The notes beneath the pieces were generated by a model. The model ran no database searches. It was not told the DNA's origin and saw only the letters and a list, made by a program, of their open reading frames with translations. 64,000 nt of DNA, taken from Dyadobacter sp. 676 (lineage in GTDB: Bacteria; Bacteroidota; Bacteroidia; Cytophagales; Spirosomataceae). The stretch spans positions 2,728,001 to 2,792,000 of the forward strand of contig NZ_CP159289.1 of the NCBI RefSeq assembly GCF_040448675.1, given 5' to 3'. Positions 1 through 11,108 of this stretch are shown here, piece after piece (the first letter of the stretch is position 1; each line of letters begins with the position of its first letter). A program made the translations under genes and the position numbers.

Positions 1-60
1 ACCGGAATCGTAAAGCCCGAAAACAGTGTCGGTATTGCCAAGGTCGACGGCTAACAGCAT
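1..60 (-). CDS. coaX: Type III pantothenate kinase, N-terminal fragment (cut by window edge)
   Basis: Only the first 20 codons are present. Read on the minus strand from the ATG at 60 they give MLLAVDLGNTDTVFGLYDSG, which matches the conserved start of type III pantothenate kinases: the phosphate-1 loop D-x-GNT-x-T of the acetate-kinase/Hsp70-like ATPase fold. The enzyme phosphorylates pantothenate in the first step of coenzyme A synthesis in the cytoplasm. It is divergent from the beta-galactosidase gene at 237, and the 176 bp between them shows no other gene. The identification rests on a short but very characteristic motif. Confidence 0.85.
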   Translation of the reverse strand, partial: MLLAVDLGNTDTVFGLYDSG

Positions 61-170
61 AGCAGAGAATTTACATGTAGGGGCAAATTAAAGGCATTCT
101 TCAAATAAAACTTCATGGTACCCCCGTTTTCCGTCCGTTTCTTTTTGATTATCCCTAATTTTAACCCTGA

Positions 171-3629
<3,459 letters not shown>

Positions 3630-3693
3630 CGGAAAAGACTTGGCAAGTTCAAGAAAGGCTTACCAAGTCTGCAATACCCCACAGTTAATAAAT

Positions 3694-3729
3694 AAAGACC
3701 TGGCAGCCGTACTCCGTTGCCAGGTCTTT
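3694..3729. terminator. Bidirectional terminator between lacZ and the yceI operon
   Basis: A perfect 12-bp inverted repeat (AAAGACCTGGCA at 3694-3705, TGCCAGGTCTTT at 3718-3729) with a 12-nt loop lies between two convergent genes. T-rich sequence follows on both strands. It touches the YceI stop codon at 3731. Confidence 0.85.
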
Positions 3730-3730
3730 G

Positions 3731-4294
3731 TCATTTTTTGTACGGAGTTAACGCGTACACGGCCTTTACCTTAATAATCTGCGCGATTTTCACAAAAACC
3801 ACCTTCGGCACTTCAATATTATGGTCCACCAGCGCCACCTCGAAATCGGAGCTGATCGTGATCTTGCCACCCTCGATTTTCATCTTCCCTTTGATCGTCC
3901 GCTCTTTGGTAACCCCATGCACCGTGAATTTCCCCGTCGCCGACACATCGTAGTCACCGTTTTTGGTATAATCCGGCGCCTTATCGACCTTTCCCGAAAA
4001 GGTAGCGGTCGGATATTTCTCCGATTCGATATAATTTTCGTTGAAATGCTCCTGCATCAGTTTATTCGGGAAAGAAAACTCGCGCATGTTCATCCGGATC
4101 GCGATCTCGTTGTTGGCCGTATTCAGGATCACCTGCGACTTTTTATTCTCCGCTTCGATATTTTCCAGCGGTGTCGACGCCGAGAATTTCGTATTACCGC
4201 CCGAAGTGGCGAACATTTGTGCAAAAGCGGTCGCAGAAAGCAAAGCGGTACCGAACATGGCCAGGCAGGCCACACGAAAAAAATGCAGTTTCAT
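3731..4294 (-). CDS. YceI family protein
   Basis: A 187-residue exported protein: a signal peptide (about residues 1-25, ending ATAFAQ) and a YceI-like lipocalin-type beta-barrel, recognised from segments such as NEIAIRMNMREFSFPNKLMQ, YPTATFSGKV, and GKFTVHGVTKERTIKGKMKI. Family members bind polyprenoid or amphiphilic ligands in the periplasm; the ligand here is unknown. It is the last gene of a three-gene minus-strand unit after the Rieske and DUF5777 genes, with an 8-bp gap, and is followed at once by a strong terminator. Confidence 0.88.
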   Translation of the reverse strand: MKLHFFRVACLAMFGTALLSATAFAQMFATSGGNTKFSASTPLENIEAENKKSQVILNTANNEIAIRMNMREFSFPNKLMQEHFNENYIESEKYPTATFSGKVDKAPDYTKNGDYDVSATGKFTVHGVTKERTIKGKMKIEGGKITISSDFEVALVDHNIEVPKVVFVKIAQIIKVKAVYALTPYKK

Positions 4295-4302
4295 AGTCTG
4301 GA

Positions 4303-5190
4303 TCAGTTTGGCTGCTTCTTGTTCTTCTTGTCGAAACTGAATGTACGGGAAATATTGAACCCGTAGTGAATATCCCCTTTGCCCCAGCTTCCGGTGGTTT
4401 CGCCGATAAACTGTTTCTCGATCATGCCGAGGGAATTGGTGAAATGCAGCTGGAAAACATGCCCGCCGGTTTCTATATCCACGCCGAACGACATCGAATC
4501 GTGGTAAGGGGCCGTAAGTGTATTCTTTTCGCGGGCCGTATAAAAGTATTCGCCATTCAGCGAAACGCGTTTCGAGAGCTTGAAACGACCGCCGATACCT
4601 ACCGCCAGCAATACTTTATCGTCGCCTTGCACAGCCGGCATGGTACGGTACAAATAAGTTGGCGATAATTGCAGCGACAATCGTTCCCCGAATTTCCGCG
4701 CTACGAGTACCTGGGCGGTGTAATACAGCTTATCCTGAAACTCCCGTTCCTTATCCACCGTAGCCACGCCCGTTCCGCCGAATAACGTCACCGAAACCGG
4801 CATATTCCGCGCACCGGCGCTCTGTTTGAGCAATTTGTATTTGCCGAAAAAGTCATACACTTTCTGCGACGTACTGCGGCCGACCCCTATCATCAAATCG
4901 TCGGTAAGCCCGTATTCAAGCCCCAGCCGCATCGTCGCCTGATCGAGCCCGAAGAACTGGTAAGCACCTGAATTCAGTTTGCCGAAGCGGTGCGAGATCC
5001 GTAAATCGAGATGATTTTTTTTCATCGTTTCCACCGAATGGCCGTTCACGACGCGAGTCGACTTGAAGGTAGCGGTTACCTGAACGGTTTGGGCGCTGTC
5101 CTGCTTCGACAGCTCGTTCAGCAGATCGTCCTGTGCATATAATACTGTTGATGAACACATCAACATCACGAGTAGGCGGAGTACTTTCAT
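4303..5190 (-). CDS. DUF5777 family beta-barrel protein
   Basis: A 295-residue protein with a signal peptide (about residues 1-19, ending VLYAQ). It has many alternating amphipathic strands typical of an outer-membrane barrel (for example GAYQFFGLDQATMRLGLEYG and RLSLQLSPTYLYRT), and late on HFTNSLGMIEKQFIG. I match it to DUF5777 from this pattern and from its neighbours. It sits between a Rieske lipoprotein gene (12 bp upstream) and YceI (8 bp downstream), an arrangement I know from other Bacteroidota. Its function is not established. The neighbours suggest an envelope redox or electron-transfer role, which is inference. Confidence 0.8.
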   Translation of the reverse strand: MKVLRLLVMLMCSSTVLYAQDDLLNELSKQDSAQTVQVTATFKSTRVVNGHSVETMKKNHLDLRISHRFGKLNSGAYQFFGLDQATMRLGLEYGLTDDLMIGVGRSTSQKVYDFFGKYKLLKQSAGARNMPVSVTLFGGTGVATVDKEREFQDKLYYTAQVLVARKFGERLSLQLSPTYLYRTMPAVQGDDKVLLAVGIGGRFKLSKRVSLNGEYFYTAREKNTLTAPYHDSMSFGVDIETGGHVFQLHFTNSLGMIEKQFIGETTGSWGKGDIHYGFNISRTFSFDKKNKKQPN

Positions 5191-5202
5191 GGTCGGTTCT
5201 GA

Positions 5203-5712
5203 TTAAGCTTTCACTGTCAAAGTATTCCCGTCGGCGGAAACGGTCACGATATACGTTTTGAGCGGAGTTGCCGCCGGGCCATTCGTCACCGCACCTGCAA
5301 TGCTGAACGTAGAACCATGGCTTTGGCAAAAAACGTCGTTGGACGACGACCTGTATGCCACAGGATTCCCTTCATGCGTGCAAATTTTACTCAAAGCCAC
5401 ATAGCTGCCGCCGGTCGTTTTGGCTACCAGCACGTCCCCGATTACCTTGCCAGTACCAGCGGTTTTCAGCTCATTGTAAGGAGACTTGGTCATGTCAACC
5501 GTAAAATTGATAGCCGTACCGGTTGTCGTGCCGGATATTCCGGTACCTGAGCCTGTTCCCGGGTCCGGGTTGGGGTCCGGATCATCGTCGCTGGAACCAC
5601 AGGCAGTCATAGTCGTGCCCAGGCACCAGAATGCCATTAACGTTGAGGTGCTAAGCCCGAGGCTTCTCAGAAACTCGCCTCTCTTCATGTTTCCTTGGTC
5701 AATTGAGTTCAT
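5203..5712 (-). CDS. Rieske [2Fe-2S] lipoprotein
   Basis: A 169-residue Rieske-fold protein. Both cluster-binding motifs are present: CTHEG (Cys-x-His) and CQSHG (Cys-x2-His), about 20 residues apart. The N-terminus MKRGEFLRSLGLS resembles a Tat signal in which one of the two arginines is replaced by glycine. A lipobox-like TTMTAC follows, then an Asp/Pro-rich linker starting GSSDDDPDP. Acidic residues straight after the lipid-modified Cys resemble the surface-export signal of Bacteroidota lipoproteins. It probably transfers electrons in the envelope. First gene of the unit with DUF5777 and YceI. An electron partner is not visible. Confidence 0.88.
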   Translation of the reverse strand: MNSIDQGNMKRGEFLRSLGLSTSTLMAFWCLGTTMTACGSSDDDPDPNPDPGTGSGTGISGTTTGTAINFTVDMTKSPYNELKTAGTGKVIGDVLVAKTTGGSYVALSKICTHEGNPVAYRSSSNDVFCQSHGSTFSIAGAVTNGPAATPLKTYIVTVSADGNTLTVKA

Positions 5713-5765
5713 AAGTGAATAAATTAATTAGTAGATATAATTCAATGGCAATGTGGGCATAGTGC

Positions 5766-7271
5766 TCACTTGAAAACAGGGGTATAGCGCACCGATAGCC
5801 AGAGGCCGGTGGTAATGAGGTTCACTTTGCCGTACCCGACACGTTTGAGCGGCATGCGGATCGACGGCTCGGCAAGCAGGGAAAGCTTGCGCGATATTCT
5901 GTATTCGTAACCGGCTGAAACGTTCACGTGGCTGAACCAGTACCATCCGGTTTTGCCATTCCAGCCCGGGTACTTTTGCGCATACGGGTCTTTCGGGTCG
6001 ATGTAATAATATTTATATTTTTCGCTATTCATATGATAGGAGGAAAAGCCGCCTGTCGCAAACCATCGCGAGCGCTCGCCCGATCCGATATCAAATCGCA
6101 CATTCAGCGGTACTTCAAGTACTTTGCACACGCCGTCGATGCCAGACAAGGCTGGTGGAGGATAATAGCCGTGCCTGGGTAACTGATAAGCCTCCGCCGG
6201 AGCGTAATAATCTTTCCTGCTCCAGACCGCGCCGCTTTGCAAGTACAACCTTGGTAAAACCGAATATTCCACCAGCAACGAAACGGCGGTTCCCGGCTTT
6301 GAAAAATCTTTCAGCCCTACCGTACTCAAATCCGGCGAGTAGCCGAACCGGATGGCCAACAGCGGCCGGTCGTCCGCCGACATGGACGATTGTTTCGGCG
6401 CAGGCTCAGAAGCCACTTCCTGCACTGGAGCGGAAACCCCGGGCAACTGCAACACATTCCATTTCGGTACCTTACCAATTAATGCGGACGCAGAAATCAG
6501 GGTACGCGTCTGCTGTTCTGCTTGCGCTGCCGATTCACCCGGCGATGTCGGCTGCGCATCCGGCATCGCTTGCGCTTGTGTAAAAGAAATAGCCCCGTCG
6601 CCTCCTTCCACTTTTGAGCGGTTAGGCTCTAAGTACACTCCGCCTGCCTTAGATCGGCTCCGGGGCAATAGTTTTCTGCCGTTGTTACCAGCGGCAGCAT
6701 TCAATTCTGATTTCGAGGAAGATTTACCAGCCTCTTTTTCATTGGCTTTTAGTTCGCTATCAATATGTTTTTTGCCGTTTCCAACAACTTTATTTCCCTG
6801 ATCAATGAGTTGCTTATTTGCGTTAGCCACAGTCGGGTTTCCTTTATCGCCAACCACATTTTCTTTTTTCACACCCGCAACCTCTTCCGGCGCCTCAACC
6901 ACACCTGACTTCCTGCCCACACCTGACCCTTCATCAACACCCGATTCCCTGCCAGCAGCTTTCCCATCTCCATCCTCCGCGCCCCGTCCTTCTTCTTCCG
7001 TTCCTCCATTCTCCCGTTTCAAAACAACACCCCTTCCTCCTTTCTCCTTTCCTCCATTTTTCCCTTCAAAAAGAAAAATCCCCGCCGGTATCAGCAGCGC
7101 CAGCACGCCCAGCGGCCACCATTTCCGCCACCATCCGGCCGGAGCTTTCCCGTCCTGCTGGTCGAGTCGTTTCCGCAGGTCATTCCAGTCATCGGGTTCG
7201 TATTTAGGTTCAAGCTCTTCTGACGACTTTCTGAAGAGCTTGTCCAGTTCGTCATCTGGCAACTCTATCAT
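5766..7271 (-). CDS. Predicted dual-membrane anti-sigma factor with C-terminal beta-barrel
   Basis: A 501-residue protein with three parts. Residues 1-50 are cytoplasmic and resemble anti-sigma sequences (DDELDKLFRK, then PDDWNDLRKRLD). One membrane helix lies at about 51-68. Residues 70-270 form a long Gly/Lys/Glu/Ser-rich linker without predicted structure. Residues 300-501 look like a PorT-type outer-membrane beta-barrel (repeated Tyr/Trp-rich strands, ending LWLSVRYTPVFK). The start overlaps the upstream sigma-factor gene by 20 nt, so the two are translationally coupled. The layout matches the dual membrane-spanning anti-sigma (Dma) proteins described in Bacteroides. The anti-sigma role is inferred from layout and neighbour. 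Confidence 0.75.
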   Translation of the reverse strand: MIELPDDELDKLFRKSSEELEPKYEPDDWNDLRKRLDQQDGKAPAGWWRKWWPLGVLALLIPAGIFLFEGKNGGKEKGGRGVVLKRENGGTEEEGRGAEDGDGKAAGRESGVDEGSGVGRKSGVVEAPEEVAGVKKENVVGDKGNPTVANANKQLIDQGNKVVGNGKKHIDSELKANEKEAGKSSSKSELNAAAGNNGRKLLPRSRSKAGGVYLEPNRSKVEGGDGAISFTQAQAMPDAQPTSPGESAAQAEQQTRTLISASALIGKVPKWNVLQLPGVSAPVQEVASEPAPKQSSMSADDRPLLAIRFGYSPDLSTVGLKDFSKPGTAVSLLVEYSVLPRLYLQSGAVWSRKDYYAPAEAYQLPRHGYYPPPALSGIDGVCKVLEVPLNVRFDIGSGERSRWFATGGFSSYHMNSEKYKYYYIDPKDPYAQKYPGWNGKTGWYWFSHVNVSAGYEYRISRKLSLLAEPSIRMPLKRVGYGKVNLITTGLWLSVRYTPVFK

Positions 7272-7821
7272 AATCGTCGATTTTAATCCTGGATAACATT
7301 TCTCTCAACTTTTCCCTTGCACGCGACAAATTCGACTTTGACGCCCCAACCGAAATATTCAGCTGTTCTGCAATTTCCTCGTGTGTGTAACCGTCGATGA
7401 CCGACAGGCTGAATACCAGCCGGTACGCGGGCGTCAGACGCTGGATCAACCCGACCAGCTCTTCGTGGGAAAGCTTGCTGATAACCGTTTCGTCGACGGA
7501 CACCTGTTCCGCCACCTCCACGTCGTCAAAAACATCTCTGCGAACTTCCTGCCTGTAATGATCGAGGGCCGTATTAATCATGATTCTGCTCAACCAGGTT
7601 TTAAATGGTCGGTTTGCATCGAAACTTTCCAGCTTCGTGAAAACCTTCAAAAATCCATCGTTGAGTATTTCTTTCGCTTCTTCCCTGCTGCGCGTATAGC
7701 GCAAACAGATGCTCATAGCATAGCCGTAGAACTGTTTATACAACAGCTCCTGACTTCGGCGGTTTTTTTGTAAACAGCCGTCGAGTAGTTCTTGAAGAAC
7801 GGCGGAGTTATACTCGGGCAT
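7252..7821 (-). CDS. ECF RNA polymerase sigma factor (sigma-70 family)
   Basis: A 189-residue sigma-70 factor with regions 2 and 4 only. Region 2 includes LLYKQFYGYAMSICLRYTRS and the DGFLKVFTKLESFD helix followed by PFKTWLSRIMINTALDHYR. Region 4 has LTPAYRLVFSLSVIDGYTHE, then EEIAEQLNISVGASKSNLSR as the -35 recognition helix-turn-helix. It directs RNA polymerase to a regulon not visible here. Its 3' end overlaps the gene of the beta-barrel anti-sigma candidate by 20 nt. The 246 bp upstream (7822-8067) hold the divergent promoters and no gene. Confidence 0.93.
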   Translation of the reverse strand: MPEYNSAVLQELLDGCLQKNRRSQELLYKQFYGYAMSICLRYTRSREEAKEILNDGFLKVFTKLESFDANRPFKTWLSRIMINTALDHYRQEVRRDVFDDVEVAEQVSVDETVISKLSHEELVGLIQRLTPAYRLVFSLSVIDGYTHEEIAEQLNISVGASKSNLSRAREKLREMLSRIKIDDYDRVAR

Positions 7822-8010
7822 GCTATTTGCTTTTTTGAACCTATACGTAGAAATAAAAAGCAGGGTTGCCTGGCATTTGCAAGTTTTTTAAAAAAATGCG
7901 CACCACGCTGCCCGCATTCTTTATGCGCCTGCTCCCGGGCGTAACTACCAAAATTCGATTTCAATTTACCATTTGATAACTGAGATAAGCCATTCGTACA
8001 TCGATAATGT

Positions 8011-8018
8011 TATCTTTG
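8011..8018 (+). promoter_or_regulatory. Bacteroidota -7 promoter element for the acyltransferase gene
   Basis: TATCTTTG matches the Bacteroidota -7 consensus TAnnTTTG and lies 50 bp upstream of the start codon at 8068. No clear TTTG -33 box is seen, so support is partial. Confidence 0.5.
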
Positions 8019-8067
8019 TCTGCGGAAACGACATCGTCACCTGTCCAAATCAGTCTCAGTATTCGGA

Positions 8068-9126
8068 ATGGATCGAAAGCACAGACTTCTCGAACTCGAT
8101 GCACTGCGAGGCATTGCCGCGATCGCCGTGGTGCTGTTCCATTTTACCATGAATGAAAACAGAGAGCACTTCGGATGGCAATTCCGTTTCGGTGTAACCG
8201 GCGTCGATCTCTTTTTCATGATCAGCGGGTTCGTTATTTATATGACAGCCGGCCACATCCGGCACTGGATGGATTTCATCGTTTTCCGTTTCGCCCGGCT
8301 ATATCCCGCGTTCTGGTGTTGCCTGTTCATTACATCGATTTTCATGGCCTGGTATGAACCTTCCCACGTCGATCTTAAACAAATCGCCGCGAACCTGACC
8401 ATGGCCCCAGCGTTTTTCAATCAGGAGGACATCGACGGCTCCTATTGGACGTTGCTGGTCGAGTTGCTGTTCTACGGATGGATACTACTCATGCTGATCG
8501 CCGGAAAACTTTCCGAAATCACCCGGATAGCGTGCTTCACGCTGGTGGCCGTACTGCTGTTTCATATGTTTGCGCCGCAGTACCCGGCCCTCTATGATTT
8601 CGCCGGTCATAAATTACAGTTGATCAACCATTTCCCGCTGTTTTTCTCGGGTATTCTGTTTTTTCAGTTAAAGAACGGCGGAAACCGCTTCCGCATACTT
8701 GCCCTTTTACTGTTTACCCTGATTTCGTCTTTTTACTTGCATGACAAGGGCGGCAGGGCTATGTACGTAGTAAATTTCGCCGAGCATTGTACGCTCATTA
8801 CGCTTTTCCACATCCTTTTCGCGCTGCTCATTACAGGGAAGCTCCGGTTCCTGGCTGCCAAACCGTTGCTCTATTTGGGTAAAATTTCCTATTGCCTCTA
8901 TCTCATCCATCAATACGTGGGCACGCATCTGATCACCAGCTTTACGAAGGGAATGGGAATGAACATTCATGCCGCGCTGGTCGTCACGATCGTGATTATT
9001 ATCGGACTGGCCTCCCTGGTCACTTTTTTTATCGAAATCCCGGCCAACGCTGGCATTCGCAACTGGTATTCCGCTTCGCGCAATGTTTTGGCCGCCGGCG
9101 AAAAGGCAAAACGGCCGTTCATTTAA
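8068..9126 (+). CDS. Acyltransferase 3 family membrane protein
   Basis: A 352-residue integral membrane protein of the acyltransferase-3/OatA family. It has the conserved start LLELDALRGIAAIAVVLFHF, with the family Arg-Gly and the catalytic-type His in LFHF, then GVDLFFMISGF. About ten hydrophobic segments follow, and late on GKISYCLYLIHQY. Such enzymes move acyl groups, often acetyl, across the inner membrane onto sugars of lipopolysaccharide, exopolysaccharide or peptidoglycan. The substrate cannot be read from the sequence. It is a stand-alone gene with its own promoter, read in the same direction as the exporter gene about 150 bp downstream. Confidence 0.9.
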   Translation: MDRKHRLLELDALRGIAAIAVVLFHFTMNENREHFGWQFRFGVTGVDLFFMISGFVIYMTAGHIRHWMDFIVFRFARLYPAFWCCLFITSIFMAWYEPSHVDLKQIAANLTMAPAFFNQEDIDGSYWTLLVELLFYGWILLMLIAGKLSEITRIACFTLVAVLLFHMFAPQYPALYDFAGHKLQLINHFPLFFSGILFFQLKNGGNRFRILALLLFTLISSFYLHDKGGRAMYVVNFAEHCTLITLFHILFALLITGKLRFLAAKPLLYLGKISYCLYLIHQYVGTHLITSFTKGMGMNIHAALVVTIVIIIGLASLVTFFIEIPANAGIRNWYSASRNVLAAGEKAKRPFI

Positions 9127-9202
9127 AAAGCTGCTTTTTATCCACCGTGGCTGGTAAACTTGGTGCCGGCATGCACTGCAAAATGCCTTTTGAATAATTG
9201 CT

Positions 9203-9210
9203 TACTTTTG
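9203..9210 (+). promoter_or_regulatory. -7 promoter element for the ABC exporter gene
   Basis: TACTTTTG fits TAnnTTTG. It sits downstream of the earliest in-frame start candidate (9198), which argues that translation begins at the ATG at 9279 instead. Confidence 0.45.
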
Positions 9211-9278
9211 CAGGCAAGCTGTCGAATGTTTATCCACACCGGATCGGCCTGATCGCGGGTGTACCTATATTAAAAATA

Positions 9279-11108
9279 ATGGCCAAGGATGAAAATAGCA
9301 AGGGGTTGACCGGGCAAGAGACGCCTTCTCCATTTGCGATAAAAAAGATCAAATGGGAAGGTCTGAAAATTACGCTTCACCTGCTACGCTACCTGCGCCC
9401 CTACCGCGTGATGTTTGCAGCCGGGCTGCTGTTTCTTGCGTTGTCCACAGGCACCTCGCTCGCATTTCCGAAACTGGTAGGAAGCATTATCGAGGTAATT
9501 GAGGGAAAATCCCGGTTTACTATTAACCAGATCACCCTGCTGCTGTTCGTGGTCCTGCTGGGGCAAGCGGTGTTTTCGTTTTTTCGTATTTATCTCTTTT
9601 CCAAAGTGAGCGAGCAAGCGGTAAACAATATCCGGCTGGATGTTTTCAGCAAGATCATCACATTGCCTGTTCCTTACCTGGAAGAACGCCGCGTGGGTGA
9701 GCTAACAAGCCGCATCACTTCCGATGTCTCGCAATTACAGGGTCTCCTCTCATTCACCCTTGCCGAACTTTTCCGGCAGGCGGCCACGCTGATCGTCGGT
9801 ATGTCGATCCTGTTTTACACCTCCTGGAAGCTGACGCTTTTCATGCTTGCGACGGTACCCGTGCTGGGGGTAGCCTCGGTGTTCTTCGGACGACACACGC
9901 GCAGGCTCTCGCGCAAGGCGCAGGACCAGCTCGCAGCAGCCAATGTGGTGGTCGAGGAAACGCTGCAATCGGTGAATGTGGTAAAGGCGTTTACCAACGA
10001 ACCGTTGGAAATTAACCGCTATCGCACCATTCTGGGCCGTGTGGTTGATCTGACACTGTACGCGGCGCGTTTCCGGGGCGGGTTCGCCTCTTTCATTATT
10101 TTCGCCATGTTCGGCGGGATCGTCGGGGTGATATGGTACGGTGCGGCGCTTGTGCAAGCGGGCGAATTCGGGCTTTCCGATCTTTTTACATTTATTCTCT
10201 ACACCACTTTTATAGGGGCGTCCATCAGTGGAATGGGCGATTTGTATGCACAAATCAACCGGACGGTCGGTGCTTCCGAACGTATTTTTGAAATTCTGGG
10301 AGAAACGCCGGAAGTATCGGTTGAAGATGCGCAAAATGCGGTGGCTTCCCATATCGAAGGACGGGTTACTTACCGGGACGTGCATTTTGCGTATCCGTCA
10401 CGCGCCGATCTCCCGGTATTGAAAGGCGTGTCGCTGGATGTCCGCGCGGGTGAGAAAATAGCATTGGTAGGTTACAGCGGTGCGGGCAAATCGACGATCG
10501 TGCAGCTGCTGATGCGTTTTTATAACTACCAGTCCGGCGAGATCCTCGTCGACGGCCGGCCTGTCCGGGAATACGGTATCTCCGCATTAAGGAAGAATAT
10601 CGCTATTGTGCCGCAGGAAGTGATGCTTTTTGGCGGGACTATTTATGAAAATATCGCCTACGGAAGGCCCTCGGCATCCCGCGAAGCCATTGTAGACGCC
10701 GCACGCCGCGCTCATGCCCTGGAATTCATCGAATCGTTTCCCGAAGGCTTTGAAACAATCGTAGGTGAAAGGGGCATCAAGCTCTCGGGTGGCCAGCGGC
10801 AGCGCATCGCCATTGCAAGGGCCATTTTAAAAGATCCCAGAATCCTTATCCTGGACGAAGCGACGAGCTCGCTCGATGCGGAATCCGAAAAACTGGTACA
10901 GATCGCATTGAACGAATTAATGAAAAACCGTACCACCATCGTAATTGCCCACCGGTTGGCTACGATCCGGAAGGTGGATATGATTTACGTCCTGCGCGAA
11001 GGCCGGATCGCCGAGTCGGGTACGCACCAGGCATTAAGCACGGTCCCCGGCGGCGTATATGCCAATCTCATCAAACTTCAATTCGAAACCGCTGAAAACC
11101 TTCCATGA
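9279..11108 (+). CDS. ABC transporter, MsbA-like exporter (fused membrane and ATPase domains)
   Basis: From the ATG at 9279 the protein has 609 residues. Six membrane helices in an ABC type-1 exporter domain (about residues 40-330) are followed by an ATPase domain with Walker A GYSGAGKST, the Q-loop in IAIVPQEVMLFG, signature LSGGQRQRIAIAR, Walker B ILILDEATSSLD and the switch His in VIAHRLAT. It probably exports lipid A-core or another lipid or hydrophobic substrate. An upstream in-frame start at 9198 would add 27 residues, but it lies in front of a -7 promoter box. The stop overlaps the start of the MutS-like gene by 4 nt (ATGA), so the two are co-translated. Confidence 0.9.
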   Translation: MAKDENSKGLTGQETPSPFAIKKIKWEGLKITLHLLRYLRPYRVMFAAGLLFLALSTGTSLAFPKLVGSIIEVIEGKSRFTINQITLLLFVVLLGQAVFSFFRIYLFSKVSEQAVNNIRLDVFSKIITLPVPYLEERRVGELTSRITSDVSQLQGLLSFTLAELFRQAATLIVGMSILFYTSWKLTLFMLATVPVLGVASVFFGRHTRRLSRKAQDQLAAANVVVEETLQSVNVVKAFTNEPLEINRYRTILGRVVDLTLYAARFRGGFASFIIFAMFGGIVGVIWYGAALVQAGEFGLSDLFTFILYTTFIGASISGMGDLYAQINRTVGASERIFEILGETPEVSVEDAQNAVASHIEGRVTYRDVHFAYPSRADLPVLKGVSLDVRAGEKIALVGYSGAGKSTIVQLLMRFYNYQSGEILVDGRPVREYGISALRKNIAIVPQEVMLFGGTIYENIAYGRPSASREAIVDAARRAHALEFIESFPEGFETIVGERGIKLSGGQRQRIAIARAILKDPRILILDEATSSLDAESEKLVQIALNELMKNRTTIVIAHRLATIRKVDMIYVLREGRIAESGTHQALSTVPGGVYANLIKLQFETAENLP

